From positions 21,578,645-21,642,644 of the forward strand of contig ML682013.1 in assembly GCA_007922195.1 (NCBI GenBank): a stretch of 64,000 nt of DNA, given 5' to 3'. The notes under the pieces are model-generated. The model was not told the origin of the DNA. It saw only the letters and a list, made by a program, of their open reading frames with translations, and ran no database searches. This DNA comes from Podocnemis expansa (Eukaryota; Chordata; Testudines; Podocnemididae). The translations under genes and the position numbers were made by a program. Positions 48,320 to 59,890 of this stretch are shown here, piece after piece (the stretch's first letter is position 1; the number at the start of each line of letters is the position of its first letter).

Positions 48320-48550
48320 CAGGGGATATATGGTCTCTATATGGCTTGATGAAGTAGTGGAAAATGTAAGGAAGGATAGTGTGTGAAATGGATGATTTCC
48401 TTTAGCTTTTAGGGGTAAAATTTTCACAATTTCCTAAATCCCATTTCCAAAAGCGACATAGGCACATGTCTCATTGAAAGTCAACTGACTTAAAACAAAC
48501 AGAGAGTCTTGTGGCACTTAAAGACTAACACATTTATTTATCACATGTGC

Positions 48551-48579
48551 TTTCATGGGAGAAAATCCCACTTCATCAG
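48551..48579 (-). ncRNA. Hammerhead-like (helix III-less) ribozyme motif of a PLE
   Basis: On the minus strand: CTGATGA, extra A, stem GTGGGA/TCCCAT (outermost pair G-U) with a TTTTC loop, then GAAA. The outer GCAT before it can pair with the ATGT after GAAAGCAC. Core letters are intact. Confidence 0.65.
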
Positions 48580-48722
48580 ATGCTTTGAAGATGGGGGAAC
48601 TTACAGAATGAGAGGAAATAAATGCAGGGGTCTGTAAGATATGGGGAAACAGGTCACACTGTAACATCAAATCAAAACAGTTATAAAGATTCAAACCCTG
48701 GGGAACAGTAAACAGAGGAAGA

Positions 48723-49040
48723 TCAGGTCAAATCAGCTGTTGTAATGAGAGAGAAATCAAATGTTCCTATTAAGTCCTGAGGCATGCAACTGATTTTGCA
48801 AATAAATTCAATCTCAGCAGCCTCTCTTTGAAGTCTTGATCTAGTAGTATTCATCTGTCTGAGCACAGCAATTAGCAAATCATTAATGGAGTGATCATGA
48901 AGATTGAAATGCTGACCCACTGGTTTTAGAATGTTGTGATTTCTGATGTCAGATTTTTTGCCCATTTATTCTTTTGCACAGAGACTGTCCTGTTTGCTAG
49001 TATATAAGGAAGAGGGGCATTTCTTGCACATGATGGCATA
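48723..49040 (-). pseudogene. PLE GIY-YIG endonuclease domain remnant
   Basis: Reading the minus strand, 49040 to about 48990 gives GLYAIMCKKCPSSLY (the GIY strand and the CxxC typical of PLE endonucleases). A frameshift near 48985 interrupts the YIG strand, and the frame resumes at GKKSDIRNHNILKPVGQHFN, continuing to LQREAAEIEFICKISC. The final part follows the copy at 8826 closely. The usual catalytic Glu region reads AVLRQM. No reverse transcriptase is attached. Dead 5'-truncated copy. Confidence 0.8.
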
Positions 49041-49289
49041 AAGCCCATTTGGTGGATGAGCAGGTGAATGAGCCTTTGATAAAGTAACTTGTTTGTTTTA
49101 CTGAACTAGACTAACATGGCTGCCCCTTTGGAACTCAACTGACTTAGACTTCTGATTACCTATATAGCTTTTGTAATGTGAATTTAAGCTTCTAAGTCTC
49201 AAGGACAATTTTTGAAAATTTTAATCTTGCTCTAATCTATTTTACTGTAGCCCTTTTTCTATATTAATACCTAAGTATTGCCATGACAA

Positions 49290-50110
49290 ATATGGCAATT
49301 TCTTTCAGTATGATTGGGAAATCTTACTGTATTAGGTTCATGTATCATTGTGAGCCAGGGATTGTATATAACCTCTAAGGAAGGGAGATGTGACAAATGT
49401 GAGACCTGGGGGTTCAAAGGACTACAGTAAACAATAAGCCAGGTAAGAATGGGGTCTTGGAGCAAAAAGTCCTGAGTGGCTTTCCTGGACAGCATGTAGG
49501 GAAAAGCAAATGAAAATTCCTGACCTCAGGTTATTATGCAAGAACACTGCCTTTTGAAGCTGCAACATAAGGAGTGAGCCATTGTCTGTGACCACCTCTT
49601 ACATGAGGACAAGATGGAAGGCCCATGCTGTAGAATGGAAAGATGGAACTGTTCTTGATTGTTCTGGTTCTGAAGGTGAGACTATTATGAACTGCAACTA
49701 TGTGGAAAACCCAACTGAGAGTTTTGAAGGACTGAATTCTACTGAAGCCTGAAGCTGGAGTTGGAGTGATCTCTAATAAACTTTTTAGCATGTGTGTAGG
49801 ATCTTTTATTGTTTTTAATAAACTGTCTCTGTAATACTTTCACCTATAAATGTGCTTGCTTATTAATAGCTGTGCAGTAACTTGTAACTTCTGGCTATTA
49901 CACTATTCATAGCCTCTGGGGGGAAATCAAAGTGCTGTTCAGGCAGTTTGGGTTGCTGTAAGTATCCCAGCGTAGGGAGGGATCTGTTCAGATTCAGAAA
50001 TCCTTGGTGAGTTTCTCTCCAAAGGAGTTGACTGCTGAGGAACTGGGTGCCTATATTGGGTGCTCGTGAGGTACAGTTTATCGGAACTGTGACAGTTACT
50101 ACTAGAGCTG
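49290..50110 (+). mobile_element. Possible LTR or LTR-plus-leader remnant
   Basis: The stretch has two AATAAA-type signals (CTAATAAACTTTTTAGC at 49773, TTAATAAACTGTCTCTG at 49817), then TGTGCTTGCTTATTAATAGC and CACTATTCATAGCCTCTGGG, wording I associate with turtle LTR elements, and a later TGTGACAGTTACT that could be the start of a primer-binding region. I cannot define TG...CA ends or a second LTR. Low confidence. Confidence 0.35.
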
Positions 50111-50580
50111 TTCAAAGTTTCCAAAACTTTTCAAAAATTGATTTCTTTTGCAAAACCAAAAATTGAGGTATTTTAGAAACTCCAAAAGAAGAACATTTTG
50201 ATGTTTTTATAAATGAAATATGCACCCTACTGCCTGCGCTTGTCTGCATGCAATGCTCCTGGAATTGGTTGGCTCTGTCGGCAGCTAGGTGGATTGTGAA
50301 GGAAATTAGATGAGTCTATCTTCAGTTTTCATAAAAAATTTTGGCAGTCTTAACACATTCCCACAGAAACTTTTGATTCCATTAAACAGCATGGAAAACT
50401 GTTCTCTTAATTTTTTTCCCACCAGTTCTACTTACTATTACTGCTACACGTATCATACCCGTTTGTTAATTACTTTCTGCAATACACTTTTCTTTTGCCT
50501 TTTGACAAAATTACATCATCCCTTTTGGGTTAGATTTAGTGTGCCAGGTTCAGAGATGTATGAATTATATCATAAACTGA

Positions 50581-50760
50581 GGGTATGTCTGACGTGTGCA
50601 GCTGCAAGGATAGATACAATGGCATCGATGGAGCAGGTCTCTGTAAACACAGCACCATGCAGCTGCCATGTTATGTCAATTTAAGTATATCGATGGGAGA
50701 TAAGCAAGCTATACTATGTAGCTTGTGTATTTCTTGTCAGTTGCAAGTGCAGACAAGCCC
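50581..50760. mobile_element. MITE, GGGTATGTCTGAC / AGACAAGCCCT ends
   Basis: The left GGGTATGTCTGACGTG and right AAGTGCAGACAAGCCC ends are inverted and belong to the same short-element group as 17941 and 54329. 180 bp, non-coding. Confidence 0.55.
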
Positions 50761-50829
50761 TGATTGTTAGTCTAAGAGTCTTTGGTGTATCTGATGCTGC
50801 ATGATGTGTACCCTGTAGTTCAAAGCCCA

Positions 50830-51100
50830 CAGCTGGCCTGTACCAGCCAACTAGGGGCTGCAGTGTATTTGTTTGGGTTTGAACTGCAGCCGGAGTTCTG
50901 AGACCCTCCTAGTTTGTAGGATCCTAGAGTCCAGGCTTCAGCCCAAGCCCATGTTTATTGAAGTTGGTGTTACTTCCACCTTTTTCAGCCTTCTAATGAC
51001 ATGTCTATACTGCAGGTAAATAGCCCCTTAGCCTGAGTCCCACCAATCCAAATCAGCACATGCATGTGATTTTTAATTGCAATATAAACATCTTCTTAGG
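50830..51100. mobile_element. MITE-like repeat with GTTTAATTG/GTGTAGAC-type ends
   Basis: GGATCCTAGAGTCCAGGCTT and CAGCCCAAGCCCATG, then ATGTCTATACTGCAGG and CTTAGCCTGAGTCCC, ending in TTTTAATTGCAATATAAACA. The order matches a GC-rich palindromic short element common in turtles. Diverged; edges approximate. Confidence 0.5.
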
Positions 51101-52179
51101 GGCCAGAAGATGTAAGTAACACCAACTTAAATACCCAAATTCACTTAGATTTCCCTCTGAATTTGTTTCCAAAAATGAAATATCCTAGTTGTATTTTATT
51201 TGGGAATGCCATAGTAGGGCCTTCTGTTGTTGAAATTGAAAAATGAATTTAGTGAGAAAACTTCAAAGTATCCTTGGCAGGATAATTTGTTCACTTCTAT
51301 TATTAATAACTTTTGACAAGTAATATATTTCTCCATCCTATGGTATGTAAAATATCTTATCTTTTCCTCTTGCCACAACTTGAGCCCTCCTATTGGAAAG
51401 TTTTCTGACTATTACTTAAAGTGGCAATCACTGTGTAGTCTGTTTCAAAAAGTGATCTAAAAAATAACATGAAAGAGTATACCAGCAGGAGTCTTTAATG
51501 TTGCCATATGTTTTTCTTCCTGTCATGATAAATCATCTGTTTAATTAGTTCTAGTAGTACTCTAAATGGGTAATGTTGGCTGTCTTTCATACTGTTCCCA
51601 TGCTCAGATTTAGGTGGGTCCTCTTGCTTGTTTTTGTTTTGAAGTTGATAAACCACATGGGGGAAGAAGAGGTTGTAACTTTGTGAATGATCCCTTGGAT
51701 CACAGATGCTGACAAAATGAAGCCTGAACATTTTAAATTGGCAGGCTGCTGTTACAATGCTAACCAAGCCCATTAGAGTCACACAGGAGAGGATAACTTA
51801 CTGTGTAGCTAAGCTGTGACTTTTTCATGGTTTCATGGGAAGCATGACACAATTTATGGCTGGCATTAATGGTATTAAGTTGACAGAATTAAAGCCACTG
51901 TTTATTGATACAGTTCAGTAACTTGGTTTAATTAGTTTCTCCCTGAACTGATCTAAGAAGGATTTAAAGTGGTATTTTTGTATGAGCATTTTAAAAAAAA
52001 GTTTTTCTATCAAGAGTAATAGAAAGAAACACAATTTATAAATGTATGTGTGAAGTGCTTGGTCTGTATGACTGTATAAGAACTCTGCATATGTTAACAA
52101 TGAAGAGCAGTCATCCTGGTGATGGTTAATGTAACATTGGAGATGATGATGAAGAGTATGATTGATTCTTTTTTTTTTA

Positions 52180-53580
52180 GCTGTCTAACTCCAGATGGTA
52201 GACAGTGGATGGGTGCAGGTAAACTCCAAATAAACAGTGGGCCTTGTGCCAGAAGTGGTAAACTGTGGTCCCCAGTTAGAGATGATACAGTCCAGGAAGC
52301 CATGAAGAGAGACTATGTTGTTTATCCAGAGCTGGGTGGTTTCCTCCACAGAGCGTAAACATGTGATCCATCACTGTCAGGATGGTTGTGGAGCCACTGG
52401 ATTTTGGTAGTTCTGCTACAAGTCTAAAGAAATGGCTTAGCAGAGGTGAGATGGGGTGTCCTGAGGTTGTGGGAGATTGCAGGGTTTCTGATGAGAGATT
52501 TTGATGTGAGCCCACACCTGGCAGGAAGCTGTGAAGATATTGTTATGGTGTTATGTTTGGGGTCACCGCAAGAAATGGGATATTAATTGGTTTTATATCA
52601 CCCTTAGTGTCCTTCCAAGGTGGAGTCATGATCCAATTGGAGAGCTGTAATCCTCACAGGTCAAGGGGGAACACAGATGCGATCCTTCCCAAGTGTGATC
52701 CTCTGTTGGGCGAACTGTGGTCCTCGGTTGACAATAGATTACCCATAGGATGGAATTCCAGAGGCAGAGGTAGAACAGATGAGTGTGAACAGTTGCTGTC
52801 AGTGAGTTGCAGTAACAAAGTTATGGGGTTTGAGAATGTGGGTTGGCTCTAGACTGGGGCTTCATGGGTCAGGGCCCTGTCTTTGGACAAAACATTTGCT
52901 GTGCTGTTCTTTGTGGTAGGCTAGGGCAAATTTGAACCAGGAGAAGAGTAGGGCCCATTAGAGCTGTTGTTTGTTCACAAGGTTGTCCGTGTGCTGCTAC
53001 TCCACGTTCTTGTGGTCCATAAACATGTGGACTGGATGGCATCCCTTTTGTAAGCAATATTGTGACTCTTCAAAAGTAGACTTAATTGCCAGGAGATTAT
53101 GAAGTTGATCTGTGGATGAGCCCTGTCCCTCCAGCCAGATCCTCTTGGAGATGTTCTTGCAGTGCTGCCAGTTTAGGATCTGACACTGCTGTTAACTTCA
53201 ACCAGGGCATTTGGACAGATATGAGTCAGTCCTGGTCCTGATGGGAAGTATTTTGCATTCTTTTCAAAGACATCAGTGTAGTCAAGGTATTTAGAGGGAA
53301 GTTCCATAGTTACTCTGACAGGTGTTTCAATGTGGGCAAGTACCGCTACTCGAACCTTCTGGGGTTTGGATGGAAAGTTCCTGTGCAGCTAGCAGAGTTC
53401 TGATGGGAAAGTGACTTTTTGTTCTCTCATATGAACAAGGAGGGTCATGAAGTGTCAGTCAGGAGATGCCAAAGATCAGGGGAATGCAGAGAGTGCATCA
53501 ATGGAATTGTATTATTTCTCTGTATCACTGAATAATGGCTTCTAGGGATACAGTTTCCTCTTCAACCTGAGGAGAGCGGG
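52180..53580 (-). pseudogene. Ty3/Gypsy retrotransposon pol remnant (RT/RNase H/integrase)
   Basis: Read on the minus strand from 53580 to 52180. Near 53220-53400 an ELPSKYLDYTDVFEKNAKYF-like frame is the segment between protease and reverse transcriptase. Near 52950-53110 LLAIKSTFEE and VHMFMDHKNVE, then WALLFSWFKF, are RNase H blocks (the D-H-K-N motif and the following strand). Near 52190-52470 ELPKSSGSTTILTVMDHM is the integrase core start. Order and spacing are right for Gypsy pol, but the reverse transcriptase palm is missing and the frame has stops (for example after HKNVE). A dead, internally deleted copy. Confidence 0.85.
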
Positions 53581-53895
53581 GACCCATCAGTAGTTTTGGT
53601 TGTGTCTTGCATGGCTGTGTGTAGCAGGGGAATCTCTAAAGTCTTAAGAAGAGCAGAAATTGTCTGCTGCTCCTGAATTGGAGGGCTTATTGGAAGAGAA
53701 TTTCTTGGGAGTCCCTCCCTCCACCCCCCAGAATTTGCAGTGGGATAGATGCCTGAAAATGGAAAGCCCATGGATGGGACTCAGGATGTGTCTTCACTGA
53801 AGAACTTTTATAACCTGATGAGGTGTGTGAGTGGCTGAAGAGGGTGCTAATTACATCCATTTATATGTCCTTTGTGTTCAGTTGGTGGAGTCTAA

Positions 53896-54244
53896 GACCT
53901 GGCCTACGCTGTAGAATTAGGCTGATGCAAAGCAGCTTACATCAATCTAAGTGTCAGCATAGCCATACTACACCAACTCCATGTGCCTGAGATATTCAGA
54001 GTCAGTGTTGATGTAGTTAGGTTGACTCGGTGTCAGCACAGACACTGAATTGCTTACATCTACAGTTATTGGCTTTCAGAAGTTATCCCATGATGCACCA
54101 TGCTGACAGTACAGTCAAGCACTCCTGATGAGGATGTGCACTGCTGACAGAAGAAGGAGAATGCAGACATCCAAAAGCAATTTTTTTTACTGTTTAAATT
54201 GGACGTGATTTAGGTTGACATAATTTTGTAGTGTAGACACGCCC
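53896..54244. mobile_element. Harbinger-like MITE with TAA target duplication
   Basis: The left GACCTGGCCTACGCTGTAGA and right TTTTGTAGTGTAGACACGCCC (read in reverse) ends are inverted repeats. TAA flanks both sides (53893-53895, 54245-54247). Inside are TTGATGTAGTTAGGTTGACT and TTATCCCATGATGCACC, typical of a large turtle family. 349 bp. Confidence 0.75.
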
Positions 54245-54328
54245 TAAACTGAGTACAATGATGTTCAATGCACAATGGAAGGATTTTTTTTCTTTGCAGT
54301 ACAGTCCACTCCTGGGAAGGTGACATCT

Positions 54329-55109
54329 TGGGGTTTGTCTATACTTAGGCTATTACAGCAACACAGCTGTGACTGCACCTCTGTAGCACTTCAGTGTGGA
54401 TGCTATTTATGCCAAAGATGGCACATGCGCCGAGCCACTGAGGCTCCCACGCTGGCCTCAACCCCCAGCGCTGTATGGCCTGTGTGCTCGGCAGGGCTGC
54501 TGGAGGGGAGCTGGGCAATTTGGCCTGCCCAGAGCTGCTGCTGCTGCTGGCGGGAGCTGACCCTGACCTAGACACTGGGAACTGGAGGCTGCCTGCCAGT
54601 GGGAGCTGTCCCTGACAAATGCAGGCTGCCTGCTGGTGGGAGCTGGCCTCAACCCTGACAACCAGAGCCTGCCTACTGGCAGGAGATGGCCTCGACCCTG
54701 GAACCAGAGCCTGTGCACTGGCAGGGATGGGAGCTGGCCCCAGTTGGGAACTGGGGGCCTGGCTCTGCCCAGTCTTGGCCCCTTGGCATAAGCAGGCCAT
54801 CTCCCTGAAAGGGTAGTAGCTAAGGAACCAGAAGAAATTTTCTGTCAGCATAATGCTAGCTACGTGGAGGGTTAAGTGAGAATAGTTATGTCTTAGGGGT
54901 ATGGATTTTTTACATCCTTAAGAGATGCTGATGTAAGTTCTCTGTATAGATCACCCCTAGGGTGAAGGACTAATTCTTCTGTAGGCTTAGCTGTGCCTAT
55001 ATTAAGGCTTTGGTCAGCTTAACTGTCTCTCTCAAGGGCGAGGCTTTTTCACGTATCTAGGTTACATAGCTAAGCTGACCAAAGTTTTTAAGTATAGATC
55101 AGGCCTTAA
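54329..55109. mobile_element. MITE with GC-rich core
   Basis: Left GGGTTTGTCTATACTTAGGC and right AAGTATAGATCAGGCC are inverted ends. Subterminal pieces also pair (AGCTTAACTG/AGCTAAGCTGACC at the right). The interior 54420-54800 is GC-rich with repeated GGGAGCTG(G/T)CC units, which explains the long frames there on both strands. No transposase. Confidence 0.55.
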
Positions 55110-55679
55110 GGGGAACACATGCCTCTCTGATAGTTTGGGTTTCCTGTAAACATAACTTAATTCTTTTTTGCTGCTTATTCCATTTAAAGATTTAATTAGC
55201 TACATTGTAAAATAAGTAAATATAAATACAGCTATTTTGTAGAAAAAATGGCAAGGTAAAACAATGGCATTATAGATAGAAAGTGAGGGAGGAGGTAGAG
55301 TTAAGAGTGTTAGCTAATCAAATAAGCTCATGACATAACAGGATGAAGGTATTTGTGAACTGTGTGGAGACTGCTGGTGGGCTGAAACAGGGGTCCTTCT
55401 GGGGCAGCTGGGGGCCTTGGAAGGGCCACTCCTGAAAGAGCCCATGCTGCTCCTGTTGGTGGCCACTTGGGTGGAAAGAACCCAGTAAGGACCAATGTAG
55501 TATTCCAGTTTACCTTCCTGTACAAATGAGGCATTTCTGGCCTGCTTTACACTTATCTCTTCCCCTAATGCAGGTGCTGCTGAGAAGGGGATGAGGACTG
55601 AGAACCTTAAAAAGGAACTGGTATTTGGTTCCAAAACACCGCAAACAAACCACTTTTCAGTTTATTTTAGTGTGAATAA

Positions 55680-55800
55680 AATGTAGATAAAAGACCAGAT
55701 TGTAATTTCTTATACCAATGTTAATCAAGAGAAACCTCACTGAAGTCAACATAGTTGCTCTAGATTTACATTAGTGCAAGTGAGATCAAAATCTGGCTTG
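55680..55800. repeat. Old amniote interspersed repeat (TGAAGTCAA ... GTGAGATCAAAATCTGGC)
   Basis: CACTGAAGTCAACATAGTTG, then TTTACATTAGTGCAAGTGAG and ATCAAAATCTGGC follow a repeat common to turtles, crocodilians and birds. Similar CCCATTGACTTCAGTGG-type pieces occur at 12150-12220 and 29735-29790. Family name unknown to me. Confidence 0.5.
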
Positions 55801-57045
55801 AGTTCTAACATTCATCATAACAATTTCATTCAGAATAATTTGAGCTGATTGTTGATAAAGCAAATGAATCTGAAAAAATTGTTGGAAGTCAGGAAGGTAT
55901 ACAGTGATGATACATGTTGACCAGTGAGATAAATAAGTGTCTCCTAAAAGGAACTGGACTTCACTAACTCCTATAGGTCTCAATTAGAGTTATTTCCCTT
56001 CAGGTGATTTTATAATAATTCTCTGACATCTCAACTGAGATTGGAATGTGGGGTGACTGTGCCTAAAACAATACCATTGGCTGACAGTTTTGAAATGGAG
56101 CTGTCAACTAGGGGATGGGGATACAAACCATCAAAGTGAAGATTAATCTGTTTGATGATCTGAGATTTGTCACCAAATAACGCCCACACATTCCATGTAA
56201 GGACAAGTCCCTGGGCATTGTTTTTTAAAAACTGTAGAATGTCTGAATACTCCACATGAATGGGGGGGGGGGGGGGAGACTTACATTGGCCTGGAGCCAT
56301 TTCAAAAGGTGGTGAGCTTACCAGAATAACCTTTGGTTGTCTCTAAATCTGCTGTCACTGGATGAGGATCCTTCTATTTCCCCTTTTCTTTCTGTGCCCC
56401 AGGCCACCTATCTTCAGTATTGGTAAACCTGGTGCATTGCTGGTTTACACATGTGAGACTAATGAGCATCTTACTGCTGTGTAAACTAGGACAAGAATTT
56501 AGTGCTAACTTTTCTGTATGCAGTAAGTACTGCCTGGAGAAAGCTGGAAAAAAAAGTAGTAATCAACTACAGATTTACAGAGCTAAAGCTCTTGAACATA
56601 TAAATGAAGAATGCTATTAGAAAGTGAAATATAGTCCTGTGAAGTGAGCATAAGAATTAATAAAGTGAAAACAAGAGGGCAATTGATGAAGGAAGGTTTA
56701 AAAAGACTTCACGAAATGACAAATGGAATAAATTTAGGGGGATGTCAGAGTCACATAACACTAGAGTAGCATGGTCTAGAAATTGTTTTTAATGGCATTG
56801 CATTATGTGAAACTAAAAACCGCTTGAGGGAGATTTTATTTGGCATAACATTGTCAGGAAAAAAAAACAGATATTGTGGCCATGTTTTGTATGCAGATGT
56901 GGACTTCTGTGGATTATTGACAAAATTTCATAATCAGCATGTGGTCACTGAGAAATAACTATGCCTCCCAAATGTAAATAAGTTCTTTCTGGCCAATCAG
57001 AGTTCAAGAAATTGTATAGCAGTGAAATCAGTATACAGTCATGGG

Positions 57046-57092
57046 TCAGCAAAACGAGCAAGGAGTCTTGTTGCACTTAAAGACTAACAATA
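57046..57092 (-). repeat. Short PLE 3' tail fragment
   Basis: CAGCAAAACGAGCAAGGAGT, then CTTGTTGCACTTAAAGACTA, is the PLE tail in minus orientation, 47 bp, with no visible partner. Confidence 0.7.
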
Positions 57093-59245
57093 GCTGTACT
57101 GCATTCTTGCCTTCTAACTGAAGCTGTTCTGTTTTCATATAATGCAAGGAATAGACTTGAGATGTAACTTTTATGTTAATCATTGCCTTTATAGTTAACA
57201 ATTAAAATGATAAAATATTCCACTGAAATATTATGCAACAGTTGATTATTAGGTAGTACAAAAGGTACGAACAATGTATTTTTAAAAGTAGTAGTCAAGG
57301 CAACTGTGCAGTATGAAAAAAGTACAGTTTAATATGAAATAACAAAGCACCTTTGACAATGCTGTCTTTGTAAGTCTTGGATATTTGTGAGTTAACTGTT
57401 AATCTAGGCACAGTTTTTTTTTCTTATCAGAAGCTTAATGTGGCTCCTATTCCCTTTTCCATCTGCTTGCCCAACACTTGTGAATGTCACTGTGAGTTAT
57501 GGAAGCAGTGGTATATAGAATTAGAGCACATGGCTAAAGTCGCATGTATTCACATCTGTGATGCAGACAGCCATCTTGTGCTAACTGAAATGTATGCATA
57601 ATGAATGTATTTGTTGTGTACCATTAGCTCTGTGACTAAACTGATCTATGGAATTTGTCTGCAGTACTTAATTTTCTGCAGAACACTGACCACACTTTTA
57701 AGTCTAAATTTGCAAAAATACATTTGCTCAGTTTTGCACACTGCCAAAGTATGTGTAAAGTTGGAGCTGAGTGCATGGGGAAAAGTGTGTGCTGTCAGGA
57801 AATACAGGCCTGAAACAGAACTCATAGAAAAACTTGGGAAGATGTCTCTGTGATCAGTCTCTTCTTTATTCCATAGTTCTGTTCAAGAAGGGCTTTCACA
57901 GGAATGAGATGGTGCAATATACTCCTATGAAATTTTCCCGTAGTGCTTTGTGTTCAGTGTTCATGTATCACTGTGCAAACACTATAATTTTGTGACGGTT
58001 GAAGATGCAAGTAAAAGCAACCATCAAAATTTAAAATCTTGCTGTATATTTTTTTCTTGCTAGAGATTCTAACTATATTGTCTGTCTTTTTCTTCCTCAA
58101 TTTTGTGAATGATATTTTCAGCTTTGCAGCCTTAGGTACACTTAAAATAGAGCATGTATAGTTTCAAGCCAGAAAATAAATGAAATAGACACTTTTTTCC
58201 AGTACATTGAAAACTGTGAAGAGGGGAAACACTTTTCCAAATTAAATAAATACAAAAGGGAAAGATTAACATTTAAATATGTTTGAAATGTTTTGAATAT
58301 TTTTGTCCTCCAGAAATATTTGGTTTTGGAAACGTGGCAAACCTGCTTGTGCAGTAAAGCAGAGGAAAAGTGATAGTGACATTTTCATACTGCTATACCA
58401 GGTGTGTGTTCTGACACTTCTTTTGCTTAGATTTTGTTGTTGTCTTTGAAGAGCAGTTGATGTGTAGTCAAAGCAAATAAAAACAGTAAACATCTTGCTC
58501 CTTTTGGGCTGCACTGTGTTCCCTTTGCATATATGACTACAAGAGAAGGTAACAGATTCATGGGTCATAGTCCCTGGATAGGCCGCTCCCCCATGGAGAC
58601 CCTCTTCCAGTCTTCTAAAGTGCACTCTTTCAAGTGGCAGGCCCTTGCCTCCAGTTCTCTTTGAGGTGAGATTTGGTGATCCAGTGACTCTCTCTCTGAC
58701 TTTTTGGGTTAGACTCCCTTGGTTGCCAGCTATGTTATTTAGCAAGCCTGATGGGCTTGGCACCTGCAAGAGTTTTTCCTCTGGAATCCATTGACAGCAT
58801 ATGTTTGCAGTGAGACGGAGTATTTTTTAAGAGTAAAGCAAGATTTATTGTGCCTGAAATGAATGTAATAGGTACAGAAGTGGATTTAAAATAGCAAAGA
58901 CCTTACCATCATATTCCCTTGCCTAAGTTTAACCTCTAAGCTTTGACTACTGGATAGCAGAAATATTCCTGAATCTGTGCTCCTGTCATATTTACCTAGC
59001 TTAGTTAGGTTCAGCCTCTTCCCGCTCTGACTTGGGAGGAGCGTCCTATGTTGCTTGCTGCCTTCTTCCTTTGTCACTGAATGAGACATCCAGGGTGCTC
59101 TCCTCTCTCCATTTTCAACTGATGACCCAGGCTTGGAAAAACAAATCCCATTAACTTTGCTTGTGCTTGGAAGTAGCATCTCCTTATTGTTCTCTTAGCT
59201 GCTTTGAAGGTGTGTAATTTAGCTGCCTTATCCATGGCAATAAAG

Positions 59246-59890
59246 GGTCTGACCAATGGTCCATCTAGCCCCAGATCCTGTCTTCCAAAAGTGACCAGTG
59301 TCAGATGATTCAGGGGGAGTAAACAGAACAGGCAATCATGGAGTGATCTATCCTCTATTATCCAATCCTAGCTTCTGGTAGTAAGAGATTAGGAACCCCC
59401 AGGGCATATGGTTGCATCCCCAACCATCTTGGCTAATAGACACTGGTAGACTTATCCTCCATGAATTTATCTATTTCTTTTCTGAACCTGTTATAGTTTT
59501 GGCCTTCACGACTTTCCCTGGCAACAAGTTCCACAGATTGCTTGAGCTCTGTGTGAGGAAGTACTTCATTTGTTTGTTTTAAACCTGCTGCCTATTAATT
59601 TCACTGTGATACTTAGTTCTTATGTTACATGACAGAGTAAATAACACTTTATTCACTTTTCTCCACCCGTGACAATTTTTTAGACTTCTATCTTATCACC
59701 TCTTAATTGTCTCTTTTCCAAGATAAGTCCCAAACTTTTAAATTTCTCCTTATGTGGAAGCTGTTCCATACCTGTAATCAGTTTTGTTGTCCTTTTCCAA
59801 TTCTAATATAATCTTTGAAATAGGGGCCTGAACTACACACAGTGTTTGAAGTGTGAGTGTACCATGGATTTATAAAGTGAGACACTTAAT
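59246..59890 (-). repeat. CR1 LINE 3' part, well preserved
   Basis: GTCTGACCAATGGTCCATCT, CTTATCCTCCATGAATTTAT, GCCTTCACGACTTTCCCTGG and TTAAACCTGCTGCCTATTAA follow the reverse complement of a common turtle/crocodilian CR1 for over 600 bp, to GTACCATGGATTTATAAAG. The youngest-looking CR1 in the window. Non-functional fragment. Confidence 0.95.

Larger units (their letters stand above)
48481..49146. mobile_element. Penelope-like element, head-to-head pair in a perfect 12-bp target duplication
   Basis: TCAACTGACTTA occurs at 48481-48492 and 49135-49146. Between them, 48493-49064 is a minus-oriented copy (tail, hairpin motif 48551-48579, 3' UTR, GIY-YIG region), and about 49066-49134 is the plus-oriented final tail (CTTGTTTGTTTTACTGAACT, then the GGCTGCCCCTTTGGAAC end). 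The best proof in the window that an inverted PLE pair was inserted as one unit. Confidence 0.92.
55110..59245. other. Intron, no gene seen
   Basis: Holds the old repeat piece at 55680 and the PLE scrap at 57046. A G13 run lies at 56263-56276. 58500-59240 supports a 167-codon frame on the minus strand with no recognisable domain; its composition suggests an unclassified repeat. Confidence 0.5.

Noticed and set aside
54345..54851. 168-codon minus-strand frame
   Set aside because: It sits in the GC-rich core of a MITE-like element. Its composition alone explains the lack of stops.
58266..58769. 167-codon open frame on the minus strand
   Set aside because: No recognisable domain and no splice or promoter context. 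The length is possible by chance in a 64-kb window.
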